DNA of 64,000 nt from the NCBI RefSeq assembly GCF_014647375.1, contig NZ_BMPB01000004.1, positions 1 to 64,000 of the forward strand. The letters run 5' to 3'. This stretch comes from Parabacteroides faecis. Its GTDB lineage: Bacteria; Bacteroidota; Bacteroidia; Bacteroidales; Tannerellaceae. The notes under the pieces were generated by a model. That model was given only the letters and a program-made list of their open reading frames with translations. It was not told where the DNA came from and ran no database searches. The translations under genes were made by a program, and so were the position numbers. Shown here in pieces: positions 50,356 through 59,441 of this stretch; the stretch's first letter is position 1; every line of letters begins with the position of its first letter.

Positions 50356-51567
50356 TTATCGGTTCTTTGTTGCTTTTTGTGGGTAATCCGGATACAACAA
50401 GTACTTTTTTCGCATTTCTTTATACTTATCCAATTCCGGTTGCCAGCTGTCCCGGATCTCTTGTTCTGATAATCCCCTGACAATCTGATAGCGGAGTTCC
50501 TTGGTTCCGGCGAGCAGGTCGAACCATTGCGGGCGGGAGAAAAAGAAAGCCTGTTCATTCCCTGCCTTATTATAGAAATCGAGGAAGAAATGGAGTGTCA
50601 ACCCTCCTTCAAAAGGGTATTCCCGGAGATCGACGCCATAACATTCTTTGTCCTTCTGTAATGGATTGGTATCAAAGCCGGGTAATGAAACAGGGGTGAA
50701 TGCAAAATCACCATATTTTCTGTCCGGAAATCCGATAACCTGGAACGGATAATAAGTTCCGCGTCCGATACTGATATTGGTCGCTTCGAAGAAACATAAC
50801 GACGGGTACAGTCGGATTGACTGGTCGTTCGGCAGGTTGGGAGAAGGCTTGACAGGAAGCCAGTAAGGATCGCCATGCTGCCAGTTTTCCATTTTAACGA
50901 TATGGAGCTTGCAGCTGTCCGGCGAACTTTTCAACCAACCTTCGCTGTTTATCATCCAGGCCAGTTCTCCGACTGTTAAGCCGTGTAATAATGGAATAGG
51001 ATCGACACCTACAAACGACTCAAAACCTTTCTGACGGACCGGCCCGTCTACAAAATCATTCGGGTTCGGACGGTCGAGCACGATAAACTCGACGCCATTT
51101 TCAGCACAAGCCTCCATGACATAATGCATCGTACTTATATAAGTATAAAAACGGGCACCTACATCCTGGATGTCGAAGACGATAACGTCCAGTCCGCTTA
51201 ATTGCTCGGCTGTCGGCTTTTTATTTTTTCCATAGATAGAGACGATTGGGACACCCGTTTTCAGGTCGCGGCTGTCTTTTACCTCTTCTCCGGCATCGGC
51301 AGTGCCACGGAAACCATGTTCGGGGGCAAATACTTTTTTTACATGGATACCCCGTTCCATCAAAGCATCCAGTAAGTGTTTTTGCTGTTTTTCCAGGATA
51401 GATGTCTGGTTCACAACCAATCCGACTTGTTTATCTTTCAATAAGCGGGTGACCACATCCATACGCTCGGCACCCAGAACCAAAGCCCCCTGGGTGGTTG
51501 TAGCCTGTAGTTGTGGCATGAGCAGTATGCCGATAAACCAAAGTGTAAGCCTGAAAACTGTTTTCAT
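50356..51567 (-). CDS. NamZ-type exo-beta-N-acetylmuramidase (DUF1343)
   Basis: 403 residues with a signal peptide (to about 23). It matches DUF1343, now glycoside hydrolase family GH171: QVGLVVNQTSILEKQQKH, VKKVFAPEHGFRGTADAGE near residues 77-95, VPIVSIYGKNKKPT and VIVFDIQDVGARFYTYISTM near 129-148, FIVLDRPNP, and the C-terminal half with the NLPNDQSIRLYPSLCFFEATN segment. NamZ enzymes release MurNAc from the non-reducing end of wall fragments, allowing recovery of peptidoglycan sugars. It stands alone, divergent from the next small gene. Confidence 0.88.
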   Translation of the reverse strand: MKTVFRLTLWFIGILLMPQLQATTTQGALVLGAERMDVVTRLLKDKQVGLVVNQTSILEKQQKHLLDALMERGIHVKKVFAPEHGFRGTADAGEEVKDSRDLKTGVPIVSIYGKNKKPTAEQLSGLDVIVFDIQDVGARFYTYISTMHYVMEACAENGVEFIVLDRPNPNDFVDGPVRQKGFESFVGVDPIPLLHGLTVGELAWMINSEGWLKSSPDSCKLHIVKMENWQHGDPYWLPVKPSPNLPNDQSIRLYPSLCFFEATNISIGRGTYYPFQVIGFPDRKYGDFAFTPVSLPGFDTNPLQKDKECYGVDLREYPFEGGLTLHFFLDFYNKAGNEQAFFFSRPQWFDLLAGTKELRYQIVRGLSEQEIRDSWQPELDKYKEMRKKYLLYPDYPQKATKNR

Positions 51568-51722
51568 AATCCGTATCCTACTGTTTTATTGCATGCAAAA
51601 GTAGCAAATGTTCGCCTTATTAAAGCTATGAAACGATTAAATGTGTTTATATTTAACATGTTTGCCTTGAACTATCACGCTTCTTTTTATGTTGGATAAT
51701 TACAAACAAAAAGAATAATCAT

Positions 51723-51905
51723 ATGGCAACAAGACTTCCAAAAATCAAAGAAAAAGCGAAAACCGAAGCTTTAGTGTTAGATCATAAAGATGAACGGTAT
51801 CCTGTGCAACAGGTGGCAACGGATGGTAAAGTGACAAAAAAAGAGGTGAAAGAGGCGGTGAAGGAGATCAATCCCGATTTGAATAGCCTGGGCAGCAGAG
51901 GATAG
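51723..51905 (+). CDS. Small conserved-looking 60-residue protein
   Basis: Sixty residues, highly charged (about a third Lys/Glu/Asp), no membrane segment or Cys. Starts MATRLPKIKEKAKTEALVLD and ends DLNSLGSRG. A weak AGAATAATC-type leader precedes the ATG. The codons look like those of neighbouring genes, and the frame is free of stops with normal third-base use, supporting a real gene. Cytoplasmic; a binding or regulatory role is possible, but no family is recognised. The HD gene follows after 79 bases. Confidence 0.6.
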   Translation: MATRLPKIKEKAKTEALVLDHKDERYPVQQVATDGKVTKKEVKEAVKEINPDLNSLGSRG

Positions 51906-51984
51906 TTTTTATTCGCCGGATAATGATAGTCAATATAAAATATCTGTATCTTCGCAGTCGGATTAAGAATAAAGCGTAGATAAA

Positions 51985-52527
51985 ATGAATCCTATTGATA
52001 TTATCTCAAAATATTATCCGGTCGGATCGGATGCTTATCATATATTGGTTACCCATAGCCGGAGTGTGACGGATAAAGCATTGTGCCTGGCACACATGCA
52101 TCCGGAAATGAACCTGGATATCCCTTTTATAGAAGAAGCTGCTATGCTTCATGATATAGGTATCTTTTTGTGTAATGCACCGGAAATAGGTTGCTTTGGC
52201 GAGGCCGAATATATCTGTCATGGCTATCTGGGCGCCGATCTGATGCGTAAGGAAGGTTTTCCGCGGCATGCCCTGGTTTGTGAACGGCATACCGGGACCG
52301 GTATTACCGCTGCAATGATAGAAGAGAGGCATCTTCCGCTTCCTTCACGTGTAATGGTTCCGGTATCGTTGGAAGAACAACTCATCTGTTTTGCCGATAA
52401 GTTTTACAGTAAGACAAAACTGGATAAAGAAAAGCCGGTTGAAAAAGTAAAACAGAGCCTTTCGAAGTATGGAGAGGAGACCGTTATACGTTTTGATAAC
52501 TGGTGTAAACTCTTTTTAGGGGAATAA
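51985..52527 (+). CDS. HD-domain phosphohydrolase
   Basis: 180 residues. HD motif: THSRSVTDKAL (His25), then AAMLHDIGIFL with the His-Asp pair near residues 55-56 (LHD), later ICHGYLGADLMRKEGFPRHALVCERHTG and a final Asp in ADKFYSKTK. These are the metal ligands of HD hydrolases acting on nucleotides or phosphoesters. The substrate is not evident. It is probably co-transcribed with the 60-residue gene. Confidence 0.85.
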   Translation: MNPIDIISKYYPVGSDAYHILVTHSRSVTDKALCLAHMHPEMNLDIPFIEEAAMLHDIGIFLCNAPEIGCFGEAEYICHGYLGADLMRKEGFPRHALVCERHTGTGITAAMIEERHLPLPSRVMVPVSLEEQLICFADKFYSKTKLDKEKPVEKVKQSLSKYGEETVIRFDNWCKLFLGE

Positions 52528-52553
52528 AAGCTAAAGGGCTCATTAATTTATTA

Positions 52554-52645
52554 TACATTTGCACGCTGTAACGATTCAGTTGACAGTTGACAGATGACTT
52601 CGTTTTCACCTGTCAACTGTCATCTGTCAACTGTCAACTTAATTA
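52554..52645 (+). promoter_or_regulatory. lptD promoter and hairpin leader
   Basis: A -7 element TACATTTG lies at 52554-52561 (no clear -33). The leader holds a perfect 21-bp inverted repeat, 52578-52598 and 52619-52639, with a 20-base loop. The arms are built of 7-mer repeats (TTGACAG), and the loop side carries a further copy of TGTCAACT. The right arm ends six bases before the lptD ATG, so the hairpin would cover the ribosome-binding region or stop the ribosome. Confidence 0.6.
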
Positions 52646-55378
52646 ATGAGACACAGAGGGCTATTTATCCTATTATATTTCCTCGCCGGGGCTTTGATGA
52701 TGTATTCGCAGGAGCTGGTTGCCCCGCGGGATACCGTATTGCCTTTAAATGGGGATACGATAGTTCCAGCCGTCACGGACAGTACGGTCCTTGCCGCCGA
52801 TTCTACCCAGTCCAAAAAGGTCGGGCTCGATGCTCCGGTAGTTTATCAGGCAAAAGACTCTATGGTCATGACTGCCGGAAACTGGGCATATCTGTACGGC
52901 GAAGGAGATGTCAAATATCAACAGATCGGGTTGCAGGCTGAGAATATCGAAATGAGCCTGGACAGCAGTCTGGTATTTGCCAAGTTCGGTCTCGACTCCA
53001 TTGGCGATGAGTTCGGTTATCCCTTGTTTAAAGACGGCGATCAGGAGTACGAATCCAAAACGATGCGTTATAACTTCAATACCAAGAAGGGATATATTAC
53101 CGATGTGATTACCCAGCAGGGAGAAGGCTTTGTTACTGCCGGACGCACCAAGAAGATGGATGACGATGTACTGAATATGGTGGGGGGTAAATATACCACT
53201 TGCGACGAACACGATCATCCTCACTTTTATATCCAGATGACCAAGGCAAAGGTCCGCCCCAAAAAGAATATCGTGACCGGGCCTGTTTATATGGTGATCG
53301 AAGATGTTCCGTTGTATCCTATCGGCTTGCCGTTCTGTTTCTTCCCTTTCTCCAGTACCTATTCCTCAGGTGTGATCATGCCGACCTATCAGGACGATTC
53401 CCAGCGTGGTTTCGGTTTAAGGGACGGTGGATATTATTTTGCATTGAGCGACTATATCGATCTGGCGGTAACCGGAGAAATCTATACGAAAGGTTCCTGG
53501 GGGCTTCAGGCGCAGTCTTCCTATAAAAAGAGATATCTTTTCTCCGGTAATTTCAATGCCGCTTACCAGGTTAGTAAGTTCGGAGATAAAGGGCTGGCCG
53601 ACTATAGTTTGACGAAGGACTTCCGGATAAACTGGACGCACAGCCAGGACCCTAAGGCGAATCCGTACCGGACATTCTCCGCAAGTGTCAATTTTGCGAC
53701 TTCCAGCTTCGACCGTAACAGTGCAATGGGTATCTATAACCCGAACACGACGAACAATACAAAAGGTTCCAGTATCAATATCACGCAACGTTTCCCGAAC
53801 AATCCGCTGACTCTTTCGGCAACCATGAACGTGAACCAGAATTCCAAAGACTCGATGATCTCTGTGACCTTGCCTGACCTGACCATTACTTTGAGCCGTA
53901 TATTCCCGTTTAAGCGGAAGAATCCGGTAGGTAGAGAACGTTGGTATGAAAAGATATCCATGAGTTATTCCGGATATTTCAGGAATAGTATTACGACAAA
54001 AGAAAACCTGTTGTTCAAATCGAATATAATAAAGGATTGGAAGAACTCGATGGAGCATAGCATTCCGGTCAGTGCGACATTTACAGCATTCAAGTATATC
54101 AATATCTCTCCTTCGTTCAATTATAAGGAAAGTTGGTATACCAGCAAGATCACAAAGCAATTCGATCCGCAGTTGAATACATTGGTAAACCGCGATACGA
54201 CTTACGGATTCTATCGTATTTACAATTATAATGCCTCTTTATCTGCCTCTACGACTTTGTATGGTTTTTATAAACCGCTTCCTTTCCTGGGCGATAAAGT
54301 ACAGATGATCCGTCATCGTTTCGAGCCTTCCGTCAGTATCAGTGCGGCACCCGACTTCGGTGGCAGTATCTTCGGCTTCTATGATCATTATCAGTATATC
54401 GATTCCAATGGCGATCCGATCGATTATGTTTATTCACCTTTTGCGCATAATGGTTCTATCCCGAGCGGAAAGCAGGGAAGTTTGAACTTCTCGCTGGATA
54501 ATAACGTCGAAATGAAGGTCAAGTCGGATGCGGACAGTACCGGTTTTAAAAAGATCAGCCTGATCGATAAATTGTCATTAGGCATGAGCTATAATATGGC
54601 GGCGGACTCTTTCAAATGGAGCGACTTATCTGTCGGATTACGTTTGAAGTTCTCAAAAAGTTATACATTGAATCTGAACGGAACATTTGATACCTATACC
54701 TATGGTGCGGATAAAAACGGTAAGCCGGTCAGATTGGATATCCCCCGTTGGAAAGCAGGTAAAGGGATCGGCCGTTTGCGTTCGACAGGAACCAGCTTTT
54801 CCTATACATTTAATAACGATACGTTCAAGAAGTGGTTCGGTGGAAAGACGGACAGTAATATTCCCGAGGAAAATGCGGGTGACGGCGAACTGGAGAACCT
54901 GACAGCAGAAAATCAGGATGGAGAGAATGCCGATGCTGAGGGAACACAGGAAGGCGGACGTTTACGCGGAAAGAAAAAAGATACCGGCGAGTACGATGCC
55001 GATGGTTATCTGATCTCTAAGATACCCTGGAGCCTTTCCTTTAATTACAGTATGCAGCTGCGTTATGGCGATTTCGATCCGAACCGGTTGGAGTATAAGT
55101 ATAAGCTGACCCATGCGTTGAGCTTTAACGGAAATATTCAGCCGACGAAGAACTGGAGTTTTAACTTCAATGCGACATACGATTTCGATAATAAGAAGAT
55201 TTCGTTCATGACCTGTAACGTGACACGTAACCTGCACTGTTTCCAGATGTCTGCAAGTTTTGTGCCGGTAGGCCCCTACAAATCATATACATTCTCTGTT
55301 GCGGTAAGCTCTTCACTGCTGAAAGACTTGAAGTACAACCAGAGCAGCAGCGCCCGTGAAGGACAGGATTGGTATTGA
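52646..55378 (+). CDS. lptD: LPS transport outer-membrane protein LptD
   Basis: 910 residues; signal to about 20. An N-terminal LptA-like jelly-roll part (VKYQQIGLQAENIEMSLDSS, about 90-110) precedes the large LptD barrel: VYMVIEDVPLYPIGLPFCFF near 210-230, then FPFSSTYSSGVIMPTYQDDS. The barrel inserts lipopolysaccharide into the outer leaflet together with LptE. A Glu/Asp-rich segment at about 738-785 (PEENAGDGELENLTAENQDG and following) is probably a surface loop. It stands at the start of its unit behind a hairpin leader. Confidence 0.92.
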   Translation: MRHRGLFILLYFLAGALMMYSQELVAPRDTVLPLNGDTIVPAVTDSTVLAADSTQSKKVGLDAPVVYQAKDSMVMTAGNWAYLYGEGDVKYQQIGLQAENIEMSLDSSLVFAKFGLDSIGDEFGYPLFKDGDQEYESKTMRYNFNTKKGYITDVITQQGEGFVTAGRTKKMDDDVLNMVGGKYTTCDEHDHPHFYIQMTKAKVRPKKNIVTGPVYMVIEDVPLYPIGLPFCFFPFSSTYSSGVIMPTYQDDSQRGFGLRDGGYYFALSDYIDLAVTGEIYTKGSWGLQAQSSYKKRYLFSGNFNAAYQVSKFGDKGLADYSLTKDFRINWTHSQDPKANPYRTFSASVNFATSSFDRNSAMGIYNPNTTNNTKGSSINITQRFPNNPLTLSATMNVNQNSKDSMISVTLPDLTITLSRIFPFKRKNPVGRERWYEKISMSYSGYFRNSITTKENLLFKSNIIKDWKNSMEHSIPVSATFTAFKYINISPSFNYKESWYTSKITKQFDPQLNTLVNRDTTYGFYRIYNYNASLSASTTLYGFYKPLPFLGDKVQMIRHRFEPSVSISAAPDFGGSIFGFYDHYQYIDSNGDPIDYVYSPFAHNGSIPSGKQGSLNFSLDNNVEMKVKSDADSTGFKKISLIDKLSLGMSYNMAADSFKWSDLSVGLRLKFSKSYTLNLNGTFDTYTYGADKNGKPVRLDIPRWKAGKGIGRLRSTGTSFSYTFNNDTFKKWFGGKTDSNIPEENAGDGELENLTAENQDGENADAEGTQEGGRLRGKKKDTGEYDADGYLISKIPWSLSFNYSMQLRYGDFDPNRLEYKYKLTHALSFNGNIQPTKNWSFNFNATYDFDNKKISFMTCNVTRNLHCFQMSASFVPVGPYKSYTFSVAVSSSLLKDLKYNQSSSAREGQDWY

Positions 55379-55400
55379 TCGGTAGTGCAAAAAGAAATAA

Positions 55401-55432
55401 AAAAGGCAAGTTCTTCAACCTGCCTTTTTTTG
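55401..55432. terminator. Terminator between lptD and ung
   Basis: GGCA-A-GTT-CTTC-AAC-C-TGCC stem with A/T tracts on both sides (AAAAAA before, TTTTTTT after). Can serve both convergent genes. Confidence 0.75.
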
Positions 55433-55440
55433 TTATTTTA

Positions 55441-56103
55441 TTACCATTCTATCGGACCTTGTCCTGTGGCTATCAGATAATCATTCGCTTTGCTGAAATG
55501 TTTGTTTCCGAAGAATCCCCGGTAAGCGGAGAGGGGAGAAGGATGTGCCGATTTCAGGATCAGATTGCGTGAAGCATCGATCACGGCCCCTTTGCGTTGA
55601 GCATATGATCCCCAGAGAATATAAACGATATGGCTGCGTTCTTCCGCCAGGTTTCGGATCACGGCATCAGTGAATGTTTCCCATCCCCGGTTTTGATGTG
55701 AGCCTGCCTGATGTGCACGGACCGTCAGGGTGGCGTTCAATAACAGGACACCCTGATCTGCCCAGCGTAAAAGGTTACCGCTTGGGGGCATCGGTTTGCC
55801 CAGGTCGCTTTCTATCTCTTTGAAAATATTGATCAGGGAAGGCGGATAAGGTGTTCCGTCCTGCACGGAAAAGCAAAGCCCGTGTGCCTGTCCCGGCTCG
55901 TGATAAGGGTCTTGTCCCAGTATGACAACTTTTACTTTATCGAAAGGACAATGCTCGAAAGCATTAAAGATGTAGGGTCCCGGGGGATATACAGTTCCGT
56001 GACTGTATTCCTGTTTTACAAAGTTGATCAACTCTTTGAAATAATCTTTTTCAAATTCGGGGGCTAACCGTTCTTTCCAGCTTTGTTCGATCTTTACGTC
56101 CAT
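55441..56103 (-). CDS. ung: Uracil-DNA glycosylase
   Basis: 220 residues. It removes uracil from DNA to start base-excision repair. The water-activating loop [22 protein letters not shown] (about residues 58-79) contains Asp64-type catalytic aspartate, [15 protein letters not shown] follows, and the Leu-insertion loop is in [21 protein letters not shown] near 185-205. Starts four bases after the asnA stop, so co-transcribed with asnA. Length is typical. Confidence 0.95.
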   Translation of the reverse strand: MDVKIEQSWKERLAPEFEKDYFKELINFVKQEYSHGTVYPPGPYIFNAFEHCPFDKVKVVILGQDPYHEPGQAHGLCFSVQDGTPYPPSLINIFKEIESDLGKPMPPSGNLLRWADQGVLLLNATLTVRAHQAGSHQNRGWETFTDAVIRNLAEERSHIVYILWGSYAQRKGAVIDASRNLILKSAHPSPLSAYRGFFGNKHFSKANDYLIATGQGPIEW

Positions 56104-56107
56104 AACT

Positions 56108-57145
56108 TTAAATTAAATACATTCCTGCAGCACGGGCTTCCTGACGCATTTCTTCCGGCCAGATACTTGCCTGGATTTCGCCGATATGGGCTTTACGCAG
56201 ATAAAACATACACAACCGACTTTGGCCGATACCGCCTCCGATACTTTGAGGCAGTTCGCCGTTTAAGAGGCGTTTGTGGAAATAGAGTTCTTTTTTCTCT
56301 TCTGCATTACATGTCTTCAATTGGCGTAGCAACGCTTCTTTATCTACGCGGATACCCATTGAAGATAGTTCCATCGAGCGGTTCAGGACATCGTCCCAGA
56401 CAAGCAAGTCACCGTTCAATCCGGTCTGTCCGTTTTCAGCAACAGTCGACCAGTCGTCGTAGTCCGGAGCACGTCCGTCATGTTTCTCCCCGTTGCTTAA
56501 CTGACATCCGATGCCGATGATGAATACTGCTCCGTATTCTTTGGCAATAGCGTCTTCCCGTTCTTTCGGTGTAAAGGTAGGATATTTTTGCAACAAATCC
56601 TCGGAATGTATGAAATGAATCTGCTGTGGAAGTGTCGGTCTTATCTGTGGGAACATTTCGTATACGAGATATTCAGTGCGCACCATGGCGGCATAAATGC
56701 GGCGTACCGTCTCTTTCAGAAATTCGATATTGCGTTCTTTAGGACTCATTACCCGTTCCCAGTCCCACTGGTCAACATATAATGAATGCAGGTTCCCCAG
56801 TTCTTCATCGGAACGGATAGCATTCATATCTGTATAAATACCGTATCCTTCTTCTATATTATAATCGGCTAAAGTGAGTCGTTTCCATTTAGCCAGTGAA
56901 TGTACGATCTCGGCTTTAGAATCATTCAGATCTTTGATGGGAAATGTAACAGCTCGCTCCGTTCCGTTCAGGTCATCATTGATACCCATCCCTTTAAGAA
57001 CGAACAAAGGTGCCGTGACACGACGCAGGCGTAACTCCGAAGACAGGTTTTGCTGGAAAAAGTCTTTGATCTTCTTGATTCCCATTTCTGTTTGAGACAG
57101 GTTTAGCAAAGCCTTATATCCCGCAGGTTTAATTAAATAGCTCAT
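56108..57145 (-). CDS. asnA: Aspartate-ammonia ligase (asparagine synthetase A)
   Basis: 345 residues. It forms asparagine from aspartate, ammonia and ATP; related to class II aminoacyl-tRNA synthetases. Conserved segments include [34 protein letters not shown] and [13 protein letters not shown], and motif 3 near [23 protein letters not shown]. The start is 37 bases downstream of a good promoter. First gene of the asnA-ung operon. Confidence 0.96.
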   Translation of the reverse strand: MSYLIKPAGYKALLNLSQTEMGIKKIKDFFQQNLSSELRLRRVTAPLFVLKGMGINDDLNGTERAVTFPIKDLNDSKAEIVHSLAKWKRLTLADYNIEEGYGIYTDMNAIRSDEELGNLHSLYVDQWDWERVMSPKERNIEFLKETVRRIYAAMVRTEYLVYEMFPQIRPTLPQQIHFIHSEDLLQKYPTFTPKEREDAIAKEYGAVFIIGIGCQLSNGEKHDGRAPDYDDWSTVAENGQTGLNGDLLVWDDVLNRSMELSSMGIRVDKEALLRQLKTCNAEEKKELYFHKRLLNGELPQSIGGGIGQSRLCMFYLRKAHIGEIQASIWPEEMRQEARAAGMYLI

Positions 57146-57182
57146 ATACTTGTTGTGCTTTGTGTTTGTTAAATATGAGTCG

Positions 57183-57213
57183 CAAAGATAATGATTAATG
57201 GCAAAATAGCAAT
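57183..57213 (-). promoter_or_regulatory. Promoter of asnA-ung
   Basis: Minus strand ATTG (57210-57213), 19-base spacer, TATCTTTG (57183-57190). About 37 bases before asnA. Confidence 0.6.
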
Positions 57214-57331
57214 GTTTATGCCTTTTTTATTTGCAAAATGGCAGTATATATGCTGAAGTGTGTTGCAAAATATCAAAACTTATGTTGTAGGGCAGAAAAA
57301 AGAAAGATAGATAAAACTCTTCGGCCGTTCG

Positions 57332-57363
57332 TTTGGTTTCTTCCGATATTATATTTACTTTTG
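57332..57363 (+). promoter_or_regulatory. Consensus promoter of tRNA-Arg
   Basis: TTTG (57332-57335), 20-base spacer, TACTTTTG (57356-57363), with the tRNA beginning 11 bases later. Confidence 0.8.
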
Positions 57364-57373
57364 CCCCGTCTTT

Positions 57374-57446
57374 GGCCTGGTAGCTTAGTGAATAGAGCGT
57401 CAGATTCCGGTTCTGAAGGTCGAGGGTTTGAATCCCTCCCGGGTCA
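57374..57446 (+). tRNA. tRNA-Arg (CCG)
   Basis: 73 nt. Acceptor GGCCTGG / CCGGGTC with two G-U pairs, D stem GCTT/GAGC, anticodon stem TCAGA/TCTGA around TTCCGGT (anticodon CCG), T arm GAGGGTTTGAATCCCTC, discriminator A, CCA not encoded. Confidence 0.95.
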
Positions 57447-57464
57447 CGATTAAAGTATTTTTGT

Positions 57465-57506
57465 AAAAGTCGATACCTCGCAAAGGGATATCGGCTTTTA
57501 TTTTTT
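57465..57506 (+). terminator. Terminator of tRNA-Arg
   Basis: AAAAGTCGATA / ATATCGGCTTTT stem followed by a T-rich tract, 19 bases after the tRNA. Confidence 0.75.
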
Positions 57507-57747
57507 ATATGTGTATCAAGATGTTATATACCTCAAAGTTTAATTGAGCGACTGAACATCTTTTGTTCAGCTAAAGTAATATAGGGTTAATTCCCATCCT
57601 TCCCACCTAACCTCTGAAATGTTTTTTGAAGTAGCAAAGATCATATATAATCTTTATGATACTGGCAGCATCGTTAACTTCTGCATTTTCTTAGTTATAA
57701 ACTCCTTTATTTGTAATCGTAAAATACCTGTTTACTAATACAAAGCT

Positions 57748-57845
57748 ACCTATCTTTTAATTTTTTGACCTAGGTAGTAAAGCTTTTTGACCTAGGTGGT
57801 AAACGTTTTCTACCTGGGTGATAAACGTTTTTGACCTAGGTCAAA
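57748..57845. repeat. 22-bp palindromic tandem array D (four units)
   Basis: Palindrome ACCTAGGT recurs at 57768, 57790 and 57834, with the variant ACCTGGGT at 57812: exact 22-bp steps. Units read TTTTTGACCTAGGTGGTAAA-like. A decayed copy (ACCTATCT) stands at 57748. The rest of the 544-base gap between the tRNA and the DoxX gene holds only a small CTGAACA/TGTTCAG hairpin at 57552 and A/T-rich sequence with no gene seen. Confidence 0.75.
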
Positions 57846-57990
57846 AATATGAAATAAAGGCATCTTTGAATTAGGAACCAGTTGTTTTGTAGTTAGAAGG
57901 CTATTGGGTTACAAGGAGTGGAAGCAATGAACATTTCTTAATTCCTTTTGTTTTATATATAGTTATTAATCTATGTAAAAACAAAATAAT

Positions 57991-58431
57991 ATGTTGGCGA
58001 TATACAGATTTTTATTCCCGTCTAAACCGGACGGCACAGCTATTTCACTGTTGTTATTAGCATTACGTATCCTTTTCGGAGGGTTATTGTTGTCTCATGG
58101 TATCCAGAAATGGACTAACTTTACAGAGATGTCTGCTGTTTTTCCCGATCCGCTGGGGGTTGGTAGTCAGGTGTCGTTAGGACTGGCTATTTTTGGAGAG
58201 TTGGCTTGTTCGATTGGTTTCATCTTCGGTGCGCTGTATCGTTTGGCGATGATCCCGATGATTTTTACCATGTGTATGGCCTTCTTCGTTATTCATGGCA
58301 ATGATGCGTTTGCTGTAAAAGAGTTGGCATTCATTTATCTGGTTGTCTTTATATTGATGTATATTACCGGTCCGGGTAAATTTTCGATAGACCGGATGAT
58401 ATCGATACCGCTATCGAAGAAGAGAAGGTAA
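57991..58431 (+). CDS. DoxX family membrane protein
   Basis: 146 residues with four predicted membrane helices and the DoxX pattern: ALRILFGGLLLSHGIQKWTNF (about 27-47), then FGELACSIGFIFGALYRLAMIPMIFTM and ELAFIYLVVFILMYITGPGKFSIDRMI. DoxX-like proteins are small inner-membrane proteins often linked to redox or respiratory functions; the precise role is unknown. Single gene, downstream of array D. Confidence 0.88.
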   Translation: MLAIYRFLFPSKPDGTAISLLLLALRILFGGLLLSHGIQKWTNFTEMSAVFPDPLGVGSQVSLGLAIFGELACSIGFIFGALYRLAMIPMIFTMCMAFFVIHGNDAFAVKELAFIYLVVFILMYITGPGKFSIDRMISIPLSKKRR

Positions 58432-58454
58432 AAATCAGACGATGCAGATTAGGG

Positions 58455-58853
58455 TTACGATCCCTTGTTTTGCCGGATAGGTAATATTAGTAGACTACAT
58501 TCTTTTGCGTTTGTATGTATCTGGATTATGGTATTCTGTGTGATCCATCCTTCAAGGAGCCGATCACACGGATAAGTTTTACTGCAATAATCGATATAAT
58601 GAATAAGTTCCGTTGTATCGTCGAGAAAAAGAAATGCTCCTTTGCATATCTTGTTGCGATCAAATAAACAAGTCAGTGTGGAAGACTCAAACCGGACTTC
58701 CAGGCTGGTTTCTTTTTGGGCTTTAAATATATAATGTTTTTCATTCTGCTCTCTGTCAACAAAAACCGTTTTTACAAAACTAAGGGGTTTATTGATTGCG
58801 AGGCATCCCAGGGTTATTTGCTCTGCATAATTCCTATTGTTCTTTTGAGTCAT
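58455..58853 (-). CDS. Hypothetical 132-residue protein
   Basis: No signal peptide, no membrane helix, Cys-containing (four Cys in the second half, CLFDRNKIC and YCSKTYPC). Beta/alpha mixture, family not recognised. A+T-rich. It lies between the DoxX gene and an XRE regulator and converges with DoxX; it may belong to the same acquired islet as the regulator. Confidence 0.55.
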   Translation of the reverse strand: MTQKNNRNYAEQITLGCLAINKPLSFVKTVFVDREQNEKHYIFKAQKETSLEVRFESSTLTCLFDRNKICKGAFLFLDDTTELIHYIDYCSKTYPCDRLLEGWITQNTIIQIHTNAKECSLLILPIRQNKGS

Positions 58854-59051
58854 ATTATTGTCTGTTTAAAAATGATAGGCAAAGGAATAAAATACAAGTC
58901 CAATGGTCTATTAAGTAATCCTATCTTTTATCAAATATTGGATTGATATTATTTCGAGGTTTTGTCTGATGATATTATTTCATTAAATAAAATATTATCC
59001 AGATTAATACTTACTTTTGCAATAGGTAAATCATATACAATTAATTAAATT

Positions 59052-59438
59052 ATGGAGGCAACAGCAAAAAGGAGCAATCATGGAGCGAATACACGTCGTT
59101 GGAGAGAATGGCGCAATATCAATCAAGATGTATTGGCTGAGCAGATTGGTGTATCACAGGCTACATTATCCGGTTATGAGAAAAGGGATAAATTGGAGCC
59201 TGATATTTTAGCAAAGATAGCTGAGGCTTTAAACATTCCAGTTGAAGCAATTACAGAGATGGAAGAAGGTGCATCTATTAATATTGTTGCAAATACATTT
59301 GATAATCAATCCTCTGCTGTTAATTGGTGTCCGACTTTCAACCCTATCGATAAAATAGTCGAACTTTATGATAAACTTCTGGAAGCAGAAAAGGAAAAGG
59401 TTGCGATGTTGCAAGAAGTTTTAAGGGATAAAAGATAG
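59052..59438 (+). CDS. XRE-type helix-turn-helix regulator
   Basis: 128 residues with an N-terminal HTH_3 domain (about 14-68): RRWREWRNINQDVLAEQIGV, SQATLSGYEKRDKLEPDILA and KIAEALNIPVEAIT. The rest is a linker and a C-terminal helix (KIVELYDKLLEAEKEKVAML) that may mediate dimerisation. DNA-binding, probably a local regulator. A -7-like TACTTTTG lies at 59012-59019. Three bases after its stop ends the truncated phosphate-transporter frame on the other strand, so the gene sits where the rest of that transporter would be expected. Confidence 0.82.
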   Translation: MEATAKRSNHGANTRRWREWRNINQDVLAEQIGVSQATLSGYEKRDKLEPDILAKIAEALNIPVEAITEMEEGASINIVANTFDNQSSAVNWCPTFNPIDKIVELYDKLLEAEKEKVAMLQEVLRDKR

Positions 59439-59441
59439 GCT

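Noticed and set aside
57748-57845. 22-23-bp arrays considered as CRISPR
   Set aside because: Repeat units are short, degenerate and without constant spacers, and no cas-like gene lies in the window.
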